A stretch of DNA of 64,000 nt from assembly GCA_016887505.1 (NCBI GenBank), contig CP069393.1:248001-312000 (forward strand), in the 5' to 3' direction. The notes under the pieces were generated by a model, which worked only from the letters and a program-made list of their open reading frames with translations, was not told where the DNA came from and did no database searches. Source of the stretch: Clostridia bacterium. Lineage in GTDB: Bacteria > Bacillota > TC1 > UBA5767. Each line of letters opens with the position of its first letter. Position 1 is the stretch's first letter. This document shows positions 17,176 through 23,262 of this stretch, in pieces. The position numbers and the translations under genes are program-made.

Positions 17176-17199
17176 TTAATCGATTAGTTAAACGTTTAA
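17176..17199 (+). promoter_or_regulatory. Pair of CG-centred operator-like palindromes before BMP gene 1
   Basis: TTAATCGATTA (17176-17186) and the perfect TTAAACGTTTAA (17188-17199) lie 12 bp apart centre to centre. Central CG with AT-rich arms is typical of LacI-family operators. Closely similar sites stand before the second BMP gene at 58673 and 58726. Confidence 0.5.
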
Positions 17200-17218
17200 T
17201 CTAGTCGAAATGAGATTC

Positions 17219-17308
17219 GTCCTTGCTGTTTGACGCAAAAAGCTACAGCTGTTCTTCCCGTATTCCGGGTGGATTGAGTCCTTGCTGTTTGACTAAAAAA
17301 GCTACAGC
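17219..17308 (+). repeat. Two 31-base direct repeats in the BMP gene 1 leader
   Basis: Copies at 17219-17249 and 17278-17308 differ at two positions. Each can fold through GCTGT and ACAGC arms around about 15 bases. The start of the unit, TCCTTGCT, recurs a third time at 17320-17327, where CTTGC-TATC-GCAAG forms a small hairpin just before the Shine-Dalgarno site. Confidence 0.6.
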
Positions 17309-17355
17309 ATTGTGTGAGATCCTTGCTATCGCAAGAGAACGAGAGGAGAATTTTT

Positions 17356-18378
17356 ATGAAAAAGAAACTTTCTGTATTGCTAGTACTTATGCTCGTGTTT
17401 GCCCTATTCACTGGATGTACCTCGACTGAAGAACCAGCGGCGGAGCCATCCGAGGAGCCGGCTGAGGAAGCTATGCCCATGAAGGTAGCTGCACTAATGC
17501 CAGGTCCTATAAATGATATGGGATGGAATGCTACAGCCTACAATGGCCTACTAGCCATAGAAGAACAATTTGGCGCTGATATCAGTTATGTGGAAAATGT
17601 TTCCAGCTCTGATATGGAAGAAGTTTTTAGAAATTTCGCTCTTCAAGATTATGATATCGTCTTTGGACACGGTTTTGAATTTGGCGATCCAGCATTACGT
17701 GTGGCTGAAGAATTTCCCGATACTACGTTTATTATTGTATCTAGTGATATTACCAATGGCTCAAATCTTAGTTCTGTAAACTTTGCAGCACCACAACAAG
17801 GATTCATTGCTGGTGCCTTGGCTGCGTTGATTACGGAAAGCGATGTCGTTGCTGGTATCGGCGGTTTGGATATTCCACCGATACGTATGCCAATCTTGGG
17901 CTTTATGGCTGGTGCTGAGTATGTGAACCCAGATATTGATGTTAGAACCGTGATGACTGGCAGCATGGATGATGTAGCAGGTCTGAAAGAAACCGCATAT
18001 GCCATGTTAGATGAAGATGCAGATGTAATCTTTGCATTGGCAGACCAAGCTGGCATGGGCGCGATTGAAGCAACTACCGAAAGAGGCAAATGGTCTATTG
18101 GTGCAAACGTAGACCAAAATGAACGTTCACCTCAAGCTGTGGTTCAGAGTGTAATCAAGGACTCACCAATCCTATTTACTTACATGGCGGAGATGATTGC
18201 TAACGGTACGTATGAGGCTGGAGCCTATGAGCTTGGTGTAGCTGAAAATGCAATTTCACTGGCTGATTGGCATGGCTATGATGAAGAGTTTCCTGAAGCA
18301 AAAGCTGAAATAGAAAAAATTATCGAGGGACTTAAATCTGGAGAAATTAGCATTGATATAAGCGGATACGATTTGTAG
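17356..18378 (+). CDS. BMP-family substrate-binding lipoprotein
   Basis: 340 residues, exported and lipid-anchored: signal MKKKLSVLLVLMLVFALFTGC with lipobox FTGC. The mature part is the basic membrane protein (PnrA/Med-like) fold, with KVAALMPGPINDMGWNATAYNGL near the N-terminus, DMEEVFRNFA, VFGHGFEFGD and a C-terminal ISLADWHGYDEEF. Relatives bind purine nucleosides or related compounds for ABC importers, but no ABC permease or ATPase gene is nearby. Start ATG at 17356 follows GAGAGGAG. It is strongly similar to the lipoprotein at 58794, and both share operator-like sites. The signal peptide is followed by a short Glu/Pro/Ala-rich linker. Confidence 0.9.
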   Translation: MKKKLSVLLVLMLVFALFTGCTSTEEPAAEPSEEPAEEAMPMKVAALMPGPINDMGWNATAYNGLLAIEEQFGADISYVENVSSSDMEEVFRNFALQDYDIVFGHGFEFGDPALRVAEEFPDTTFIIVSSDITNGSNLSSVNFAAPQQGFIAGALAALITESDVVAGIGGLDIPPIRMPILGFMAGAEYVNPDIDVRTVMTGSMDDVAGLKETAYAMLDEDADVIFALADQAGMGAIEATTERGKWSIGANVDQNERSPQAVVQSVIKDSPILFTYMAEMIANGTYEAGAYELGVAENAISLADWHGYDEEFPEAKAEIEKIIEGLKSGEISIDISGYDL

Positions 18379-18390
18379 AATAACATAAAT

Positions 18391-18418
18391 GCCCTGCCTT
18401 TCGGCAGGGTATTTTTTT
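18391..18418 (+). terminator. Intrinsic terminator after BMP gene 1
   Basis: CCCTGCC / GGCAGGG stem with a four-base TTTC loop, followed by TATTTTTTT. Confidence 0.88.
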
Positions 18419-18504
18419 ATTGTGGCTTTAGCTTGTTGAGCTGCGAAGCAAGCGAAACATAAAACCACCCGCTATGCGGGTGCGGAAACAGTTGTTAAAC
18501 AACA

Positions 18505-18570
18505 AAAATCACCTTTCCGTTATACTAGAGTTGTTCAGGCTACTAATATAACAAAAGGAAAGGTGATTTT
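18505..18570 (+). promoter_or_regulatory. 5' UTR stem sequestering the tnpA ribosome site
   Basis: AAAATCACCTTTCC (18505-18518) is perfectly complementary to GGAAAGGTGATTTT (18557-18570), whose last base abuts the ATG. The Shine-Dalgarno GGAAAGG is inside the stem. Known IS200 elements limit transposase translation in this way. Confidence 0.8.
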
Positions 18571-19026
18571 ATGGCTAATAAATCAAATAGCTTATCGCAC
18601 ACCAAGTGGATGTGCAAATATCATATCGTATTTACACCTAAGTATAGACGAAAGATAATCTTCAATCAATATAAAGAGAGTTTGCGTGAGATAATTCGAG
18701 ACTTGTGCAAATACAAGGGTGTAGAGATTATCGAGGGCGAGCTGATGCCAGATCATGTTCATTTGCTAGTGAGCATTCCGCCGAAGATGAGTGTGTCGAG
18801 CTTTATGGGATATTTAAAGGGGAAAAGTGCCTTGATGATATTCGATAGACATGCAAATCTGAAATACAAGTTCGGGAATAGACACTTCTGGTCACAAGGA
18901 TATTACGTGACTACAGTAGGCCTAAATGAAGCGACAATTAAGAAGTATATACGGGAACAGGAAAAGCAGGATATTCTGTTGGATAAACTGAGCGTGAAAG
19001 AGTACAAGGACCCGTTTAAGAATTAG
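18571..19026 (+). CDS. tnpA: IS200/IS605-family transposase TnpA
   Basis: 151 residues of the Y1 HUH single-strand transposase family. The metal-binding HUH motif is HVHLLV (about residues 64-69), and the catalytic tyrosine is in EATIKKYIREQ (about 132). The N-terminal segment KYHIVFTPKYRRKII and the VTTVG strand are typical. It acts on single-stranded ends that fold into the subterminal hairpins seen on both sides. Length and frame are complete. Confidence 0.96.
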   Translation: MANKSNSLSHTKWMCKYHIVFTPKYRRKIIFNQYKESLREIIRDLCKYKGVEIIEGELMPDHVHLLVSIPPKMSVSSFMGYLKGKSALMIFDRHANLKYKFGNRHFWSQGYYVTTVGLNEATIKKYIREQEKQDILLDKLSVKEYKDPFKN

Positions 19027-19166
19027 TTACCTAATATTGCCCCTTGAGGGGCGGCAACAGTGACAAATGCAAAGTGGCTTGAACGAAGTGAAAGCCAGCG
19101 TCTTTAGGCGCTGGCCAGTAACATCCCCTTATAGGGGTTGTGCAAACCACCCGTTTTACGGGTGGT

Positions 19167-19517
19167 CATGATTTGGAGTTCTGTATCGGAAAATGGAAGA
19201 AAAAGATGTCCGAAAACTTGGAAATACAAAAAAATAGTAGGAAATACGAGCTTTATGGAGAATGCTTTTAGCATAAGGGATTTTTGAGAATGGTTGCAAG
19301 AAAAGTTATGGCATTTCAATTGCAACTGATTCCCTGTGATACTTACACTTTGAGAGGGGGGACGAGCCGGAAGCGTCTTGATTGACACCGTGGAAAAACT
19401 CTATTTTACATACATAAGCGACTAGAATGGGAGGAGCCTACCCTTCATGCTATTTTTGCTATTGTACGTTTTATAATACTATTATGTGGTATGAATGAAA
19501 CGAGTAAGGAGAGTGAA
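19167..19517 (+). other. Intergenic region upstream of the LysM-phosphatase gene
   Basis: No gene-like frame is supported. A TATAAT at about 19474 may be the -10 of the downstream gene, but a matching -35 at normal spacing is weak. GGAGAG stands ahead of the ATG at 19518. Confidence 0.4.
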
Positions 19518-20531
19518 ATGAATAGAAAACAAACAGGTTTATCAATAATTCTAGCATTGATTATGTTGCTGAGCTTTACTACAGCGGCCTATGCAGCGAC
19601 CTATACCGTTAAGAGCGGTGATACTTTGTCTAAAATAGCTTCAATGTACGATACAACCTACCAGAAACTAGCTGAGATGAATGATATCATGAACCCCAAT
19701 CTCATTTTCCCTGGAGATGTGTTGCTGGTAGAAGAAGAAATGGATGCATCTGCGCCATCAACTGAGCCAGAGGACCTATATACGACGCTTGATTTGAATG
19801 AACAATTGGTCATGGCCACAGCTTGGTACCAAGCCTCTGCCGAGTTTAGAGCGTTATCCTATCAGACCTTTAATCTTGCAAAAATGATGGTAGAAATGGA
19901 TCTAGAAGATGATGATGTGGATATGCAAAGAGCCATCGTAGTTGATTTGGACGAAACAATCTTAGATAATAGCCCGTATGAAGCATGGCTCATTGGCAAA
20001 GATTTTGGCTATTCTGCAGATACTTGGAATCCATGGATTCAAGCTGGTATCGCACCGGCACTTCCTGGCGCTGTTGACTTTTTGATGTTCTGTGAAGACA
20101 ATGATGTTGAAGTTTTCTATGTTTCTAATCGTAAGGTGTTAGACGATAATTCTGGATATACGGGAACAGAAAATAATCTTAATGACCTAGGACTTCCGTA
20201 CGTAGATGAAGAACATCTATTGCTCAGAACTGGTTCCTCTGATAAAACGGAGAGAAGGACCATGGTTGAAGAGGACAATCATGTAATTCTATACATGGGA
20301 GATAATTTGAATGACTTCTTGCAAGATTTTGCAGGTGTCACAATGGATGAAAGATTTTCAATAACAGACGAATACATGGAGGACTTTGGAAGCAAATTTA
20401 TTGTAATGCCGAATCCTATGTATGGCGAATGGGAAGGTGCTATTTATGAGTACAATTGGGGAAGCACCGATGAAGAAAAGAGCGATATGAGAAAAGATAG
20501 TCTTACTATATGGGATTACACCCTAGAGTAA
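19518..20531 (+). CDS. Secreted LysM-acid phosphatase (class B/e(P4)-like HAD) fusion
   Basis: 337 residues. A signal peptide (about 1-28, ending YAAT) is followed by one LysM domain (YTVKSGDTLSKIASMYDTTYQKLAEMN..NLIFPGDVL), which binds peptidoglycan. The rest is a haloacid-dehalogenase-fold phosphatase of the class B/e(P4) type: nucleophile motif VVDLDETILDNSPYE, the YVSNRK motif, and late acidic residues in MGDNLNDF. Relatives hydrolyse nucleotides or other phosphomonoesters outside the membrane, usually as lipoproteins. Here the LysM domain replaces the lipid anchor, an uncommon arrangement. ATG at 19518 is chosen because GGAGAG precedes it and the signal peptide starts there; an upstream ATG at 19491 lacks a site. 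Confidence 0.85.
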   Translation: MNRKQTGLSIILALIMLLSFTTAAYAATYTVKSGDTLSKIASMYDTTYQKLAEMNDIMNPNLIFPGDVLLVEEEMDASAPSTEPEDLYTTLDLNEQLVMATAWYQASAEFRALSYQTFNLAKMMVEMDLEDDDVDMQRAIVVDLDETILDNSPYEAWLIGKDFGYSADTWNPWIQAGIAPALPGAVDFLMFCEDNDVEVFYVSNRKVLDDNSGYTGTENNLNDLGLPYVDEEHLLLRTGSSDKTERRTMVEEDNHVILYMGDNLNDFLQDFAGVTMDERFSITDEYMEDFGSKFIVMPNPMYGEWEGAIYEYNWGSTDEEKSDMRKDSLTIWDYTLE

Positions 20532-20562
20532 GCGACTATTCTTAAAACTGACCCATGTGATT

Positions 20563-20598
20563 TGGAAGCCACCGCAATCGTGCGATGGCTTCCTTTTA
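20563..20598 (+). terminator. Intrinsic terminator after the LysM-phosphatase gene
   Basis: Thirteen-bp stem (20563-20575 with 20581-20593, one wobble) followed by TTTTAGTT. Confidence 0.75.
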
Positions 20599-20689
20599 GT
20601 TAAGGCATATTTAGTGAAAAGTATGCGAGTCAGGAAGTAAATGTTTCTTGTGAATCACGAATCAAGAGCAAATGGGATAGAAGATAAAA

Positions 20690-20729
20690 AAGGTAAAAAA
20701 GATCCCTGTAAGAAGCGTCTTACAGGGAC
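20690..20729 (-). terminator. Terminator of the isochorismatase-fold gene
   Basis: On the minus strand TCCCTGTAAGA pairs with TCTTACAGGGA around CGCT and runs into TCTTTTTT. Confidence 0.88.
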
Positions 20730-20756
20730 AAGATTCTGATATATTCATGGATAAAC

Positions 20757-21455
20757 TTAGTTTGCTTTTTCCAGGGCTTCGAATAGTTCTTCAGTGTTAA
20801 TCACATGGCAGTAAATGTTATTCAAAATTTCTAATTCGTGATTTTGTATTTCTTGAGTGGCTGCCATACAAGCGTCTTCAACCAAATAAACTCGGAAACT
20901 TTCATCTGCTAAGCTTCGTACACTGCAGGACACACATTGATCCGTAAACAAGCCAGTTACAATCACTGTGTCGATTTCCATATTTCTAAGAATAAGCCGT
21001 AGATTAGTTCCTGTGAGGGCGCTGTCTGTGGTTTTCATGACGACAATTTCATCTTTTTGTGGCGTAAGTTCATCAATTATTTCCCCTTGTTTATCGCCAA
21101 TAGGAAGATATAGGTTGTTGAATCCACTTTCTTTTTGAACGAGGGAACGGTCGCGGCCACTTTCTTTTAGACAGGTGATTCGAGCAAAAATGACCTCCAT
21201 ATTCATTTTTCTAAAATGTGTAAGAATTCTTTGGTTATTCGGAATGACCACATCATCTACCGTTTGGTAGAAGGGCTCCCAACGTGTTTGCTCTTTCAGT
21301 GCGGCAGCGTCTAATTGCTCACTAGGTGTTCTTTTAGCAAAAAAGTTCTGCATGTCTATGATGAGTAATGCGGTCTTGTGCGGCTCAATATTAATTTCAC
21401 CATACTCTTTGTCATCTTGATAGTAGAATGATACATGCCTGTCATTAACTCTCAT
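20757..21455 (-). CDS. Isochorismatase-family cysteine hydrolase
   Basis: 232 residues with the catalytic triad of the family: Asp in LLIIDMQNFF, Lys in EIVVMKTTDSAL and Cys in LFTDQCVSCSVRSLADESF. The cis-peptide region VTGLFTDQC is intact. Members hydrolyse small amides or vinyl ethers (nicotinamide, isochorismate, biuret, N-carbamoylsarcosine). The loops do not clearly match any one of these, so the substrate is open. I prefer the ATG at 21455, which has AGAGAGG at 8 bases; the ATG two codons earlier is only two bases from it. The terminator at 20690 ends the unit. Confidence 0.85.
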   Translation of the reverse strand: MRVNDRHVSFYYQDDKEYGEINIEPHKTALLIIDMQNFFAKRTPSEQLDAAALKEQTRWEPFYQTVDDVVIPNNQRILTHFRKMNMEVIFARITCLKESGRDRSLVQKESGFNNLYLPIGDKQGEIIDELTPQKDEIVVMKTTDSALTGTNLRLILRNMEIDTVIVTGLFTDQCVSCSVRSLADESFRVYLVEDACMAATQEIQNHELEILNNIYCHVINTEELFEALEKAN

Positions 21456-21599
21456 TTTCATATCCTCTCTTCAATCAATTTTCACTTCTACATCTATATT
21501 TTACAGTGAATGTTCTCTATGAACCATGAAGAAGAATGCTTAAAAGTTAACGATTTCTGCATACCTTACGAGAATAGCTGTATTCATAATTGCTTGGCT

Positions 21600-22790
21600 T
21601 TACGCCTTCGATTCAGGTGGTGCCAGTAGTTTCATATAGAGCTTATCCACACCGATTGCTCCAATAGGTGCGCTGATGATAATGGCCATTACGGCAACAG
21701 CCAATATTGTATCACCAGCAGCAACGCCTGCAGCTAAGGGAATAGAGCCAATTGCAGCTTGTACGGTTGCCTTGGGTAGATAGGCTACAGAACAAAAAAG
21801 TCGTTCCTTGAGATTTAATCGGGATTTAATCAGGCAGATATTGACTCCTAGCATCCGGAAAGCTAAGGCACTAACAATAAGTAGGATTGAAGCTAAACCT
21901 GCAGTACGTATCGTACCGATATCTACTTCTGCGCCAACTAAAACGAAAAGGAGAATTTCTGCAGCTACCCAGATTTTTCCGAATTTGCCCATAAGACGAT
22001 TTGCAAGAATTTCATAGTGCTCCCGGATGGTTCCGCTTAGAGCCATAACAGCAAGCAGGGCTGAGAAGGGAACATAGGGCTTTGCGATTGCTTCCAACGT
22101 GACCAAAAGAAAAGATATGCTTAGAATTAAGAGTACCTTTACCGTATCGCGCATATGAAAGATGCGGAAGAATTTTTGCATTAGGAATCCAAGAAATATG
22201 CCGAAAGCCAGCCCTAGGATGACTGATAGAGGAACCTTAAATAAGCTCATTGGAGAAAAACCAGCTCCCTGATACATACCAAGAAAAGAGGTAAAAAGAA
22301 TGATTACATAAATATCGTCCACGCTTGCGCCAGCCATAATCAATTGGGGAATGGCTTTATCTTTTCCGTAACCAGATTCTATAAGATTAATCATACGTGG
22401 AACCACCACGGCAGGAGATACAGCAGCAACAACAGCGCCCAGTATGGCTGCTTCAATCCGGGTAACACCTAGCAGTATGGGAGCCAAAAGAATGATGGCG
22501 CCAATCTCGAAGCTGGCAGGAATGAAACTCATTAGGATGGCTGGCCTGCCGACCTTTTTGAGGTCCCTTAAATCGAGAGAAAGACCTGCCCGGATCAGGA
22601 TAACAATGAGGGCCATTTCTCGAAGGTCTGCTGATATATGAAGCATATCTGGTGAAATAAGATTTAATACATATGGTCCCAGAAGAATCCCGGTGGCAAG
22701 CATGCCTAAGAGGCCCGGAAGAGCCAATTTTTTGAATATTTCACTTAGTGAAAAACCTAGTAGGGTAATGAGTGCAATACTAAATAGCAT
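21600..22790 (-). CDS. CPA-type cation/proton antiporter homologue under a fluoride riboswitch
   Basis: 396 residues and about 12 membrane segments of the monovalent cation:proton antiporter superfamily. Visible features are the N-terminal FKKLALPGLLGMLATGILLGPYVL, the unwound region VSPAVVVPRMINL, and the transport-site AGASVDDIYVIILFT with an Asp-Asp pair. AGGAGG is seven bases ahead of the ATG. The leader is a fluoride (crcB-motif) riboswitch with a terminator, so the protein is expected to be made when fluoride rises. CPA proteins behind this riboswitch are known as candidate fluoride/proton antiporters, the likeliest role here; plain Na+/H+ exchange is the alternative. Confidence 0.88.
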   Translation of the reverse strand: MLFSIALITLLGFSLSEIFKKLALPGLLGMLATGILLGPYVLNLISPDMLHISADLREMALIVILIRAGLSLDLRDLKKVGRPAILMSFIPASFEIGAIILLAPILLGVTRIEAAILGAVVAAVSPAVVVPRMINLIESGYGKDKAIPQLIMAGASVDDIYVIILFTSFLGMYQGAGFSPMSLFKVPLSVILGLAFGIFLGFLMQKFFRIFHMRDTVKVLLILSISFLLVTLEAIAKPYVPFSALLAVMALSGTIREHYEILANRLMGKFGKIWVAAEILLFVLVGAEVDIGTIRTAGLASILLIVSALAFRMLGVNICLIKSRLNLKERLFCSVAYLPKATVQAAIGSIPLAAGVAAGDTILAVAVMAIIISAPIGAIGVDKLYMKLLAPPESKA

Positions 22791-22814
22791 ATGTAATCCT
22801 CCTTGAAACAGGGC

Positions 22815-22912
22815 AAAAAAAAGCTGAAGATTCCTGTGAATTCGTCACAGAAGTCATCAGCTTGTATAAGCGGTTTAAGCCGTAGCTAAGGGAGAACCTC
22901 ATTCCCTTCGCT
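22815..22912 (-). ncRNA. Fluoride riboswitch (crcB motif) with transcription terminator
   Basis: Read on the minus strand, GGGA-AUGAGGUUC-UCCC forms P1 with its loop. AGCU..AGCU around CGG/CCG forms the second helix. The downstream GCUGAUGACUUCU matches the conserved 3' segment, whose GACUUC can pair with loop GAGGUU as the pseudoknot. This agrees with the known aptamer pattern, in which an AUGAGG loop pairs with GAUGGCCUCU. The same 3' segment is the 5' arm of a terminator (22863-22823) followed by eight T (22822-22815), so ligand binding should block termination. Transcription starts almost at the aptamer. Confidence 0.88.
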
Positions 22913-22914
22913 AG

Positions 22915-22943
22915 ATAATACCATATACCTATGAGCTGGACAA
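22915..22943 (-). promoter_or_regulatory. Promoter of the riboswitch-antiporter unit
   Basis: On the minus strand TTGTCC (22943-22938), a 17-base spacer and TATTAT (22920-22915). The start site near 22908 is at the first bases of the aptamer. Confidence 0.75.
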
Positions 22944-23262
22944 GATTGGATTTGGTTTTCGTATAAAAATAATGGCCTTATTGAGATAACGCAATTTGCT
23001 ATGGCATGTACTAAAAAGTTTAGTAGTGGGGCTTGGAAGGAGAAACAGAGCTAGCCGTCGAAAGGTTACTGTCATAGAGGATTCGAATATGGTTAGGCTT
23101 GAAAGGCTAATGGCGGTTTAAACCATTTATAGAATTGGAACATAGTTCGGCTTTGTGCGTCAAAATATATAGTAATGACTAAAGACAAGACACAAGAAAA
23201 TCTAAACATTTACAGGTAGTTCGACTCAGATTCTTTTGATGAACCGATGGGAGGGAAGAATT
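22944..23262 (+). other. Intergenic region between divergent units
   Basis: No coding frame or RNA that I recognise. GGGAGGG at 23250-23256 is the ribosome site of the beta-propeller gene. A promoter for that gene must lie here, but no close consensus match stands out. Confidence 0.4.

Larger units (their letters stand above)
18466..19166 (+). mobile_element. IS200-type insertion sequence (tnpA only)
   Basis: The left end carries the hairpin CACCCGC-TAT-GCGGGTG (18466-18482), and the right end ACCACCCGT-TTT-ACGGGTGGT (19146-19166). The hairpins share their core but are not terminal inverted repeats in the DDE sense, as expected for HUH transposons of the IS200/IS605 family. Further small hairpins lie inside the right end (near 19040, 19093-19115 and 19124-19139). 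A single tnpA is present with no tnpB. Exact outer boundaries are uncertain by some 20 bases. The frame is intact, so the element may be active. Confidence 0.85.

Noticed and set aside
17176-17199. CcpA cre sites before the BMP gene
   Set aside because: The arms are TTAA-rich and do not follow the cre consensus.
17649-18089. 146-codon antisense frame inside BMP gene 1
   Set aside because: Composition is explained by the sense gene, with no start signal and no family similarity.
22815-22912. Sodium- or lithium-sensing riboswitch
   Set aside because: I first considered these because the gene is an antiporter, but the AUGAGG loop and GAUG-CyUCU segment fit the fluoride aptamer better.
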